From the NCBI GenBank assembly GCA_943324725.2, contig CALPMR020000108.1, positions 1 through 9,125 on the forward strand: a stretch of DNA of 9,125 nt. The letters run 5' to 3'. Position numbers and translations under genes: made by a program. Below are positions 1-6,457 of this stretch, piece after piece; the first letter of the stretch is position 1; each line of letters opens with the position of its first letter. Source of the stretch: Bordetella parapertussis (GTDB lineage: Bacteria > Cyanobacteriota > Cyanobacteriia > PCC-6307 > Cyanobiaceae). The notes beneath the pieces are model-generated. The model was not told where the DNA came from. It did no database searches and worked only from the letters and a program-made list of their open reading frames with translations.

Positions 1-289
1 CCATCTCCTTGATCAGTTGCACGATCCCTTCGGTGTCGACATGGTTCTCGTCGGCCAGTTCGGTGGGGGTGACCGGCCCACTGAGCTGCTTCAGCCGCAG
101 CAGCCGTTCGACCCGCTCCGTCGGACATTCGCTGCGCAGGACGGATTGCCAGAGATCCTCGACCAGTTCCAGCCGTTCGGCCAGCAGGCGGATCACCCGG
201 GGTGTGGGCTCGATGCTCGCCGCTGCGGCGAGGGGAGCTGGATTGGTGGCGGGCGTCACGGCCATGGGCGCTGCAGAGGGCTGCCGCAT
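1..289 (-). CDS. ppc: Phosphoenolpyruvate carboxylase, N-terminal part (gene continues past the left edge)
   Basis: Reading the minus strand from an ATG at 289 gives 96 uninterrupted codons to the window edge. Residues 31-71 ([20 protein letters not shown], then [20 protein letters not shown]) match what I recall of the N-terminal helical region of cyanobacterial PEP carboxylase. The enzyme adds bicarbonate to phosphoenolpyruvate to make oxaloacetate in the cytoplasm, feeding the TCA branch and aspartate-family synthesis. The catalytic His and Arg and the effector sites lie outside the window. The first 30 residues are Ala/Pro-rich and poorly conserved. An in-frame ATG at 265 (residue 9) is an equally possible start, since neither has a clear Shine-Dalgarno. 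Only 31 bases separate it from gshA upstream, so it is probably the last visible gene of a trpE-gshA-ppc transcript. The protein is about 1000 residues in the family, so roughly a tenth is seen here. Confidence 0.93.
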   Translation of the reverse strand, partial: MRQPSAAPMAVTPATNPAPLAAAASIEPTPRVIRLLAERLELVEDLWQSVLRSECPTERVERLLRLKQLSGPVTPTELADENHVDTEGIVQLIKEM

Positions 290-320
290 GGGGGCAGACG
301 GGACGGGAAGGCAATCATCA

Positions 321-1478
321 TCATCCCAAAGCACTGGATGCATCTGTCGCAAGCCATGCCTCCAGGCCAACTTCCTGGGCCTGCATGGCGGCGGTCTCGC
401 TGCTGATGATCGCGGCGATGCTCTCCCCCTGCTGGTGCCGCTGGCGCCAGCGCATGGCCTGGTTGCCCTGGGCGAGCAGGGGGTCGAGGGGGGCGAGGGC
501 TTCCACCAGCCCCAGCTCCCTGGCCAGGGGGGCCATGGCCGCCAGCTCCCGGCCGATCCAGGCCCGGGCTTCAATCGGCTCGCCGCTGCGCCAGTCGCAG
601 AGGGAGCTGGTGAGGCTGCCGCGGGCTGCGGCCCGGTCGTTGGCGTCGGCCAGATCCGCCAGGGCGGCGGGGCTGAAGCGGCTGGCCAGCAGGGGATCGT
701 GTCGCTGCGGATCGGCCTGCAGCTGATGCAGCCGCAGTTCGGCGAAGGCGGTCACGGCCAGCAGCAGGCGGGGATCATCGATCAGGTCGCAGATGCGGAT
801 CTCCAGGCGGTTGAGGTCGTGGGGGCGCTCATCGCCATTGGGCCGCACCGAGGTCCAGAGATGGCGGACGTTGAACATGGCGGCGGCGGCCAGCTGCTCA
901 TGCATCCAGTCGATGTAGTGCTGGTGCCCGAGGAACAGGGGCACCAGGGGTGGGGTGAGCGGAAACTGCAGCCAGCGCTGGGAGTCGGCGCCGGTGATGT
1001 CGTTGTCGAGGAAGGGTGAACTGGCGCTCATCGCCAGCAGCAGGGCCGCCTCGCAGCGCAGCAGCCGCAGGCCGGCGAACAGGTGCTCCATGTCGCTGAT
1101 GCCCAGGTTGATGTGCACGCTGGCGGTCACCACCCGGGTGCCATAGGCCTGTTCGATCGTGTCGTGATAGGCATTGGCCGGATCGGAGCGCTCGAAGCGA
1201 TGGCTGTCCCCCAGGCTCAGGGTGCTGCCGGGCAGCAGCGTCAGACCCTGCGGAGCCAGCCAGGCCCGCAGCCGGCGGCGCGGTTCGAGCAGCAGTTCCA
1301 GCTGGCGCCGGTAGCTGGCATCCGGGGTGGTGATGTGTTCGAGGTTGCGGTTGTCCGGTTCGGTGACGAAACCCTCCAGGGCCACGGCCGCCTCGGCGGC
1401 GCAGCCCACCACCGTGCCATCGGGGCGACCGGTGTACATCTCCACCTCAAAACCCTTGAGCAGCAGACGGTCGTTCAT
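321..1478 (-). CDS. gshA: Glutamate-cysteine ligase, cyanobacterial type
   Basis: This 385-residue protein catalyses the first step of glutathione synthesis, the ATP-dependent joining of the glutamate gamma-carboxyl to cysteine, in the cytoplasm. Recognisable stretches in order are GFEVEMYTG (9-17, the acidic GxExE-like strand of GCS enzymes), NLEHITTP (45-52), a long middle section with VHINLG (121-126), SASSPF (151-156), [12 protein letters not shown] (181-192) and NRLEIRI (223-229). This pattern fits the cyanobacterial GshA family rather than the E. coli type, and the length is normal for it. The ATG at 1478 overlaps the trpE stop in an ATGA, and a GGAG lies 8 bases upstream, so translation is probably coupled to trpE. 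The stop at 321-323 is followed 31 bases later by ppc. Codon use matches the neighbours. Confidence 0.93.
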   Translation of the reverse strand: MNDRLLLKGFEVEMYTGRPDGTVVGCAAEAAVALEGFVTEPDNRNLEHITTPDASYRRQLELLLEPRRRLRAWLAPQGLTLLPGSTLSLGDSHRFERSDPANAYHDTIEQAYGTRVVTASVHINLGISDMEHLFAGLRLLRCEAALLLAMSASSPFLDNDITGADSQRWLQFPLTPPLVPLFLGHQHYIDWMHEQLAAAAMFNVRHLWTSVRPNGDERPHDLNRLEIRICDLIDDPRLLLAVTAFAELRLHQLQADPQRHDPLLASRFSPAALADLADANDRAAARGSLTSSLCDWRSGEPIEARAWIGRELAAMAPLARELGLVEALAPLDPLLAQGNQAMRWRQRHQQGESIAAIISSETAAMQAQEVGLEAWLATDASSALG

Positions 1479-3118
1479 CGTGATGACTCCGCCACCGGGG
1501 CCGCCGGCAGCAGACAGGCAATCGCCTTGAGCATGCCGCGGGCCTTGTTGAGCGTTTCCTCGTACTCCGCCGCCGGCTTCGAGTCGGCGACGATGCCGGC
1601 ACCGGCCTGCACCTGCACCCGCCAGCGTCTGGTTTCGCCCCCTGCTCCGGCCGGCGCTGCGGCTGGGGCTGCGGGCAGCACCACCATGGTGCGGATCGTG
1701 ATCGCCGTGTTGAGGGCGCCATTGAGATCGACGGCGCCGTAGACCCCCGAATAGGGCCCGCGGCTGTCCGGTTCGAGGGCGTGGATCAGTTGCATCGCCC
1801 GGATCTTGGGGGCGCCGCTGACGGTGCCGGCCGGGAAGCAGGCCATCAACAGGTCCCAGATGTCGTACCTGGCTTCGAGCACCCCCTGCACCTGGCTGAC
1901 GATGTGCATCACGTGGGAGTAGCGCTCGATCACCATCAGCTCTCCGACGGCGACGCTGCCCGGCTTGCAGACCCGACCCAGGTCGTTGCGGCCCAGATCG
2001 ACGAGCATCACGTGCTCGGCCCGCTCCTTGGGATCGGCCAGCAGCTCCAGCTCCAGGGCCCGGTCTTCCTGCTCGTTGCTGCCCCGGGGGCGGGTGCCGG
2101 CGATCGGGCGCACCGAGGCCAGAATCGTGCCGTCTTCCCCCGGTTCGGCCTTGACCATCACCTCGGGGCTGGAGCCGATCAGGTGCCAGTCGCCGAAGTC
2201 GAAGAAGGCCATGTAGGGCGATGGATTGACCATCCGCAGGCTGCGGTAGAGATCAAAGGGATCGCCTGTGATGCTGGTTTCCAGCCGCTGGCTGAGCACC
2301 AGCTGGAAGACGTCACCGGCTTCGATGTGGTGCTCGCCCCGCAGCACCGCCGCCTCAAAGGCCTCCCGGCCGACGTTGCTGCTGGTGACCAGCTGGCTCG
2401 CCACGTCCGAGGCGGAGGCGTCATGCCAGGCGAGGGGCTTGATCCTGGCCGGCAGGGGGGCCTGCATGAGGCCTTCGAGCCGGGCGATGCGCGCGGCGGC
2501 CTGGTCCCAGGCGTGTTCGGCATCGAAGGGGCCGTCGTCGCTGCCGGAGAGATCCACGTAGGCCAGCGCTGTGATCTGACGCCGCACCTGGTCGAACACC
2601 AGCAGGCTGTCGGCCAGCATCCAGCAGCCATCGGGTGGCCCCCCCACCGGAGTGGGATGCACAGGCACGCTGGGTTCGATCCAGCGGATCAGTTCATAGC
2701 CCCAGAAGCCGAACAGCTGGCCCACCGGCGGCAATCCCGGCACCGGTGCCGGCCGCAGCTGGGACAGGCATTGGCGCAGCAACTGGAAGGGGTTGCCCTG
2801 GAGCTCGTCGTGGCGGCCGCCGCGCCAGTGCCGTTGGCTGCGCTCCCCCTGGCAGGTCAGGGTCCAGAGCGGATCGCTGACGACGAAACTCCAGCGGCCC
2901 AGCTGCTCGCCTCCCTCGACCGACTCCAACAGCACGCCATGGCCGCGGCCGGCTCCCACCTTCAGCCAGGTGGTGAGCGGCGTTTCGAGGTCGGCGGGCC
3001 AGCGCTTCCAGAGCGGGATCAGGTTGTGACCGCCGAAGGCCGTGTCATCACCGGCCAGCCTGCGGCCAGCCTCGGCCAGGAAGGCGTCGCGTTGGGGGGA
3101 CTGGACTGGACCGGGCAT
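1475..3118 (-). CDS. trpE: Anthranilate synthase component I
   Basis: TrpE converts chorismate and ammonia (from the TrpG glutaminase) to anthranilate, the first committed step of tryptophan synthesis. From the ATG at 3118 the protein is 547 residues. It shows the feedback-inhibition motif LLES (63-66), and then the chorismate-binding domain: PIAGTRPRG (338-346), the ERAEHVMLVDLGRNDLG block (365-381), YSHVMHI (400-406, with the conserved catalytic-region His402), FPAGTVSGAPK (428-438), GPYSGVYG (454-461) and QAGAGIVADS (504-513). No glutaminase domain is fused, so trpG must be elsewhere. An in-frame ATG at 3160 would add 14 residues, but it lies in the stem of the psaD terminator, so 3118 is preferred; no Shine-Dalgarno is visible. 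An Ala/Pro/Gly-rich insert sits at about 481-496. The ATGA overlap links it to gshA. Trypt feedback and start choice are inferences from the family and the local layout. Confidence 0.96.
   Translation of the reverse strand: MPGPVQSPQRDAFLAEAGRRLAGDDTAFGGHNLIPLWKRWPADLETPLTTWLKVGAGRGHGVLLESVEGGEQLGRWSFVVSDPLWTLTCQGERSQRHWRGGRHDELQGNPFQLLRQCLSQLRPAPVPGLPPVGQLFGFWGYELIRWIEPSVPVHPTPVGGPPDGCWMLADSLLVFDQVRRQITALAYVDLSGSDDGPFDAEHAWDQAAARIARLEGLMQAPLPARIKPLAWHDASASDVASQLVTSSNVGREAFEAAVLRGEHHIEAGDVFQLVLSQRLETSITGDPFDLYRSLRMVNPSPYMAFFDFGDWHLIGSSPEVMVKAEPGEDGTILASVRPIAGTRPRGSNEQEDRALELELLADPKERAEHVMLVDLGRNDLGRVCKPGSVAVGELMVIERYSHVMHIVSQVQGVLEARYDIWDLLMACFPAGTVSGAPKIRAMQLIHALEPDSRGPYSGVYGAVDLNGALNTAITIRTMVVLPAAPAAAPAGAGGETRRWRVQVQAGAGIVADSKPAAEYEETLNKARGMLKAIACLLPAAPVAESSR
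1487..1490 (-). promoter_or_regulatory. Shine-Dalgarno of gshA inside the trpE 3' end
   Basis: On the minus strand GGAG lies 8 bases before the gshA ATG, inside the last codons of trpE (GCG GAG TCA TCA). It is the clearest ribosome-binding site among the starts in this window and supports the ATG at 1478 as the gshA start. Combined with the ATGA overlap it suggests termination-reinitiation coupling. Confidence 0.55.
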
Positions 3119-3132
3119 CGGGCAGCAGGCAG

Positions 3133-3158
3133 AAAAAAGGCGGGGCCTCGGCCCCGCC
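3133..3158 (-). terminator. Intrinsic terminator of psaD
   Basis: On the minus strand GGCGGGGCC and GGCCCCGCC form a perfect GC-rich stem (8 bp plus a CGAG tetraloop, or 9 bp if fully paired) followed directly by TTTTTT at 3138-3133. It lies 38 bases after the psaD stop and ends 14 bases before the preferred trpE start. The form is textbook rho-independent. It should insulate trpE from strong psaD transcription, or allow limited read-through. Confidence 0.9.
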
Positions 3159-3164
3159 ATTAAA
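3159..3164 (-). promoter_or_regulatory. Possible -10 element for trpE, just upstream of the psaD terminator
   Basis: TTTAAT on the minus strand matches the TATAAT consensus at five of six bases and sits directly before the terminator stem. A start site about 7 bases downstream would fall within the first arm of the hairpin, so the new transcript could not fold the full terminator. I see no good -35 at the right distance. The A/T run could equally be the ordinary A-rich flank of the terminator. Confidence 0.25.
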
Positions 3165-3196
3165 GATGCTCGCCGGAAGGAAGCAGGCTGCGGGAC

Positions 3197-3628
3197 TCAG
3201 GCTTCGTAGGTGGCCTTGCCGCTGAACTTGAGGCTGGCGGGGTTGGGGTTGGCGCCGATGCGACGGGGGTTGTGACCCACGATGGCGCGACCTTCGTTGA
3301 CTTTCTCGGGGAAGACGCCGTCCTTGGGATGGAGGAACTCGGTGTCGCCACCGGGGAAGATCCGGTAGATCTTGAAATCCTCGATGCGGGGCTTGAACTT
3401 GGTGCGCAACTGCGTGCCCAGGGCCAGGCACTGCTCTTTGCGAGCGAAATACATGAGGTTTTCACCCTCGTTCATTTCGGCGGCGCCACCGGTGGGCAGC
3501 TCAAAGGCCTGGGCCTTGGAGCTGGTCCAGGTGATGGCGTACTTCTCCTCGGTTTCGGCTGCATTCAGCAGACCACCGGTGCTGCCGATGTATTTCGGAA
3601 GTTGACCCTTGAGGGCAGTCGCTGACAT
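3197..3628 (-). CDS. psaD: Photosystem I reaction centre subunit II (PsaD)
   Basis: The complete 143-residue protein is nearly the same length as other cyanobacterial PsaD (about 140). PsaD is an extrinsic stromal-side subunit of photosystem I that helps hold PsaC and docks ferredoxin or flavodoxin. Clear family blocks are [19 protein letters not shown] (16-34), [20 protein letters not shown] (45-64), [16 protein letters not shown] (65-80), IYRIFPGG (87-94), [15 protein letters not shown] (100-114) and the C-terminal [10 protein letters not shown] (134-143). Lys109 in FPEKVNE aligns, from memory, with the Lys of Synechocystis PsaD that crosslinks to ferredoxin. There are no signal peptide or membrane segments, as expected. 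A 126-base gap upstream probably holds its own promoter, and a strong terminator follows, so it is likely a monocistronic, highly expressed gene. Confidence 0.98.
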   Translation of the reverse strand: MSATALKGQLPKYIGSTGGLLNAAETEEKYAITWTSSKAQAFELPTGGAAEMNEGENLMYFARKEQCLALGTQLRTKFKPRIEDFKIYRIFPGGDTEFLHPKDGVFPEKVNEGRAIVGHNPRRIGANPNPASLKFSGKATYEA

Positions 3629-3754
3629 GGCTCGCTGACCGTTTCAGGCGGAAACTAGCACCGTGATTTCGGTCGTCCGGGCGTCGGCGCGGCAGTCTTC
3701 ACACTCCGTCGACAAATGATCCTGCCCCGCGGCGTCTCCCCGCGGCCCGGATGT
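3629..3754 (-). promoter_or_regulatory. Gap between kinase-like gene and psaD, expected to hold the psaD promoter
   Basis: These 126 bases are the only sizeable gap on the minus strand upstream of psaD. The best extended -10-like word is TGCTAGTTT (3660-3652), but it lacks a matching -35 and would give a very short leader. A TTGTCG at 3715-3710 resembles a -35 but has no -10 at 17 bases. I see no HLR1-like RpaB direct repeats. The promoter is inferred from gene layout and not recognised by motif. No clear Shine-Dalgarno precedes the ATG. Confidence 0.35.
3725..3745. repeat. Short direct repeat CCCCGCGG after the kinase-like gene
   Basis: CCCCGCGG occurs at 3725-3732 and 3738-3745, a 13-base period. 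Because CCGCGG is its own reverse complement, the pair can also fold into a 6-bp stem with a 7-base loop. It starts 9 bases after the kinase stop on the minus strand. There is no T-run after it, so at best it is a weak or factor-assisted terminator of the mrp-rodA-kinase transcript. Confidence 0.3.
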
Positions 3755-5179
3755 TCAGGCACTGGCTTCGGCCAGGGGGAAGAACACCGTCAGATGGCTG
3801 CCGCCCCGTTCGGTGAGCCGGCCGCCGAGACGGTGGAAGAGCTGGCGCGTCGCCTGGCGGCTCAGTTGCAGGCTGCCGGTGCCGGGATTCCAGCTCAGCA
3901 CCGGCCCGACGCGTTTGGCCGTGACCGACTCGGCCGCGGCCGGCTCCTGGTCGCTGCTGCTGCTCTGGCCCCCGGGATCCTGACTGCCGAGCTGCAGCTT
4001 CAGGCGGGAGCCGGCCGGTTGCAGGCTCAGCTGCACCAGGTTGCCGCTGGGCAGGCCGCGGCTGAAGCGATCCATCAGGCCGCCGAGCATGGTCTCCAGC
4101 CGGCTGGGATCGCTCAGCACCGGCGGCAGATCCGGCGCGATCAGCAGCTGCAGCTTCAGGCCGCGGCGCGCCAGCTGGCGCTGCCAGAGCTCCTGCATCT
4201 GGTCCAGCAGCTGGCTGAGATCGGTGCGGGCCAGGTCCTGGGCCGTCAGGGCCTGGCTGCTGCCGGGTTGGCGCTGCAGTTCGGCGGCCAGGAAGATCAG
4301 GCCGAAGCGGTCGATCTGTTCGCTGCATTCGCCGTCGATCTGCTCCAGGCGCTGCCGGATCAGGGGCGTCAGTTCGCTGCGGCGCAGCAGCGAGCGGATC
4401 AGGGTGCGGATTGTGGCCAGGGGTGTGCGCACCTCGTGGGTAAGGGCTTCGAGCAGGGCCAGTTCGGCGCTGCTGTCGCCATTGGGTCGATCGCCGTCGC
4501 CGCCGGTGGGCGTGCCGGCGGGCCGGGCTCGGGGCCGGCTGGCGATCGGTTGCAGGGTCACGCTCGGGGCCATGCCCGCCAGTCGCTCCGCCAGCAGGGG
4601 CCAGAAGCGCAGGGCCAGGTCGGGGTCGTTGTCGAGGCTGCCCAGCTCCTGCAGGGCGGCGCGCAGCTGGGCGGCGGCGGCGGGATCGTCGTGGTCAAGG
4701 CGACGATCGAGCAGTTGCAGGGCGCCGGAGAGCACGGCGGCATCGAAGCGTGCGATCAGTCGCCGGGCCTCGGGGGGCCCCTCCAGGGCCAGGGCCACCT
4801 GCAGCCGGGGGGTGATCAGCACCAGCAGCGGGTCTGTGCCGTCCGCCTCGCGCAGGGGCAGGCGCTGGAAGCTGGTTGCGGGGGCGGCCGTCGTGCCGCG
4901 GCTGCTGGGCAGCAGGGCCGAGGTGGACGGCAGCAACTTGTCCATGCCCTGGGGAGCCCAGACCCAGCCCTGCAGGCGCAGCAGCAGCCTGGGCTCGTAG
5001 AGCGCCGGCAACGGTGCCGCCAGCCAGAGGCCTTTGGGGGAGGGGCCGGGCTGGAGCAGGTCCTCCTGCAGGGTGGCCAGGGCGGCCCACCACTGGCGCC
5101 GCACGCTGTCTTCATCCCCCCGTCCCGGTGGCACTCCCTCGGCCAGGTGCTGGCGCAGCTGCTGCAGGTTCACCACCAT
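3755..5179 (-). CDS. Histidine-kinase-like signalling protein with degenerate ATP-binding domain
   Basis: The 474-residue protein has no membrane segment or signal peptide, so it should be cytoplasmic. Residues 1-200 are an unrecognised, sensor-like N-terminal region (for example KGLWLAAPLPALYEPRLLL at 49-67 and LLVLITPRLQVALALEG at 118-134). Residues 205-236 are a Pro/Gly-rich linker. The dimerisation and phospho-acceptor helix follows, with LTHEVRTPLATIRTLIRSLL at 246-265 and His248 as the expected phosphorylated residue. The C-terminal domain (about 340-474) keeps the overall HATPase_c outline, including LGGRLTERGG near 451-460, but the N-box Asn and the DxGxG G1 motif are not recognisable. 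The ATG at 5179 overlaps the rodA stop by 10 bases (ATGGTGGTGA), so translation is probably coupled. No response regulator is adjacent. It resembles an uncharacterised sensor kinase I recall beside psaD in picocyanobacteria. Its signal and partner are unknown. Confidence 0.82.
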   Translation of the reverse strand: MVVNLQQLRQHLAEGVPPGRGDEDSVRRQWWAALATLQEDLLQPGPSPKGLWLAAPLPALYEPRLLLRLQGWVWAPQGMDKLLPSTSALLPSSRGTTAAPATSFQRLPLREADGTDPLLVLITPRLQVALALEGPPEARRLIARFDAAVLSGALQLLDRRLDHDDPAAAAQLRAALQELGSLDNDPDLALRFWPLLAERLAGMAPSVTLQPIASRPRARPAGTPTGGDGDRPNGDSSAELALLEALTHEVRTPLATIRTLIRSLLRRSELTPLIRQRLEQIDGECSEQIDRFGLIFLAAELQRQPGSSQALTAQDLARTDLSQLLDQMQELWQRQLARRGLKLQLLIAPDLPPVLSDPSRLETMLGGLMDRFSRGLPSGNLVQLSLQPAGSRLKLQLGSQDPGGQSSSSDQEPAAAESVTAKRVGPVLSWNPGTGSLQLSRQATRQLFHRLGGRLTERGGSHLTVFFPLAEASA

Positions 5180-6453
5180 CGCTGGCCGGCCCGGCTGCGG
5201 CGCGCCACCGAGGCGCATAGCCCGAGGGCGATGAAGTTGACGAGCATGGCGGAGCGGCCATAGCTCACCCAGGGCAGGGGGATGCCGGTGACGGGGCCGA
5301 GGCCGATGGTCATCGAGATGTTGATCACCACCTGGAACAGCAGCATGGCGGCGGTGCCCACCACCACCAGGGATTCGGCGTCGCTGCGGGCATGGGAGGC
5401 GATCTGCAGCAGGCGCCAGGCCAGCAGGGCGAAGGCCGCCACGATCAGCAGCGAGCCGATGAAACCCATCTCCTCGCCCACGGCACTGAAGATGAAATCG
5501 GTGTGCTGCTCCGGAATGAACCGCAGCCTGGTGAGCAGGCCGTGCATCAGGCCCGTGCCCCAGAGGCCGCCGGAGCCGATGCCCACCTTGCTCTGCAGCA
5601 GGTGATAGCCGCCGCCGAGGGGATCCTGGGAGGGATCGAGAAACAGCACCAGGCGATCGCGCTGATAGTCCTTCAGGCCATGCAGCCACAGGTAGGGGGT
5701 GATCACGGCGAACAGCCCCTGAATGGCCAGCACGGCGGCCAGGGCGAGGCGCGGCCAGGGCAGGGAGCGCCAGGCCAGCAGCCCCATCAGCGGCACCCAG
5801 GCCAGCAGCAGCCAGGGCCAGGCCCCCGCCAGGATCGCCGTGACCAGGGGCGAGAGCAGCAGCACCAGCCAGCTCAACGGCATGCCGGCCCAGAACAGCA
5901 TCACCAGCAACACAGCTCCGAACACCAGGGAGGTGCCCAGGTCGGGCTGGATGAACACCAGCGCCCACGGCAGGGCGATCACCCCGATCGGCCGCAGCAG
6001 ATCCACCGGCCGCTCCACCGGATAGCGGGAGAGCACTCCGGCCAGCAGCAGGATCGCCGCCAGCTTGGCGAACTCCGAGGGCTGCACATGGAAGCCGGCG
6101 ATGCTGATCCAGCGCTGGGCCCCCAGGGCTGAGGTGCCCACCAGGCGCACCGCCACGAGGCTGGCGATCGTGGCGCCGTAGATCGGCCAGCGCAGCGAGG
6201 CCAGGCGCTCCAGGGGCAGCCGGGCCACCTGCAGGGCCAGGACCAGCCCCACGGCGGCGGTGATCCAGTGCTGATACCAGTCGGCATAGTCCGCCTGCCG
6301 CTGGGTGCTGGCGATCAGGATGCCGGCCACGAAGGTCAGGCCGAGGGGAACGCCCCAGAGAATCCAGTCGATGGTGGCCAGGCGATGGCGGCTACGCCGG
6401 GCACCGGTTCCGGCGTAGCCGCCTCGCCGGGCCCGGGGGCTCAGAACCGCCAT
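5170..6453 (-). CDS. rodA: RodA, SEDS-family peptidoglycan glycosyltransferase
   Basis: This 427-residue integral membrane protein polymerises lipid II into glycan strands during side-wall elongation, normally with a class B penicillin-binding protein and the Rod complex. After a basic N-terminal tail (1-24), hydrophobic segments begin near residue 29 and recur to about 418, in line with the ten or so helices of the family. Family motifs are GAQRWISIAGFHVQPSEFAK (111-130), FIQPDLGTS (168-175), the large outer loop DYQRDRLVLFLDPSQDPLGG (262-281), which holds the catalytic Asp region, GYHLLQSKVGIGSGGLWGTG (282-301), EQHTDFIFSAVGEE (315-328) and PLPWVSYGRSAMLVNF (392-407). SYGRS replaces the usual SYGGS, which I believe is common in cyanobacterial RodA. 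The ATG lies 4 bases after the mrp stop, without a clear Shine-Dalgarno. It distinguishes from FtsW by the RodA-like HTDFIF loop and non-division context. Confidence 0.95.
   Translation of the reverse strand: MAVLSPRARRGGYAGTGARRSRHRLATIDWILWGVPLGLTFVAGILIASTQRQADYADWYQHWITAAVGLVLALQVARLPLERLASLRWPIYGATIASLVAVRLVGTSALGAQRWISIAGFHVQPSEFAKLAAILLLAGVLSRYPVERPVDLLRPIGVIALPWALVFIQPDLGTSLVFGAVLLVMLFWAGMPLSWLVLLLSPLVTAILAGAWPWLLLAWVPLMGLLAWRSLPWPRLALAAVLAIQGLFAVITPYLWLHGLKDYQRDRLVLFLDPSQDPLGGGYHLLQSKVGIGSGGLWGTGLMHGLLTRLRFIPEQHTDFIFSAVGEEMGFIGSLLIVAAFALLAWRLLQIASHARSDAESLVVVGTAAMLLFQVVINISMTIGLGPVTGIPLPWVSYGRSAMLVNFIALGLCASVARRSRAGQRWW
5653..5660. repeat. HIP1 octamer GCGATCGC inside rodA
   Basis: A perfect HIP1 palindrome lies within the rodA coding sequence. 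HIP1 is over-represented in many cyanobacterial genomes. A single copy in a gene is a lineage hint and has no assigned function. Confidence 0.8.
6387..6423. repeat. Perfect 14-bp inverted repeat in the first codons of rodA
   Basis: GGCGGCTACGCCGG at 6387-6400 and its exact reverse complement CCGGCGTAGCCGCC at 6410-6423 flank a 9-base spacer that itself contains ACCGGT. On the rodA mRNA this gives a long GC-rich hairpin about 30 bases after the ATG, covering codons 11-23. It encodes the basic, Gly-rich tail (RGGYAGTGARRSR) ahead of the first membrane helix. It is not followed by T residues, so it is not a standard terminator. Confidence 0.85.
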
Positions 6454-6457
6454 CGTT

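Noticed and set aside
2670..2684. CTGGGTTCGATCCAG, which looks like a tRNA T-arm
   Set aside because: It lies inside trpE, encoding part of LIRWIEPS, and no acceptor, D or anticodon arm can be built around it.
3173..3192. GGAAGGAAGCAGGCTGC, reminiscent of the SRP RNA core
   Set aside because: It is the psaD-trpE spacer plus the psaD end read backwards. The flanking stems of SRP RNA are absent.
1781..5263. Very long plus-strand open frames opposite trpE and opposite the kinase/rodA region (460 and 515 codons)
   Set aside because: They lie antisense to clearly recognised genes. The high G+C third positions remove stop codons on the other strand, and the products are low-complexity Gly/Gln/Ala-rich with no known motif.
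5180..5968. Upstream extension of the kinase frame to an ATG at 5968
   Set aside because: It overlaps rodA in another frame for 789 bases. The rodA reading is unmistakable, and the kinase-like sequence begins only near the ATG at 5179.
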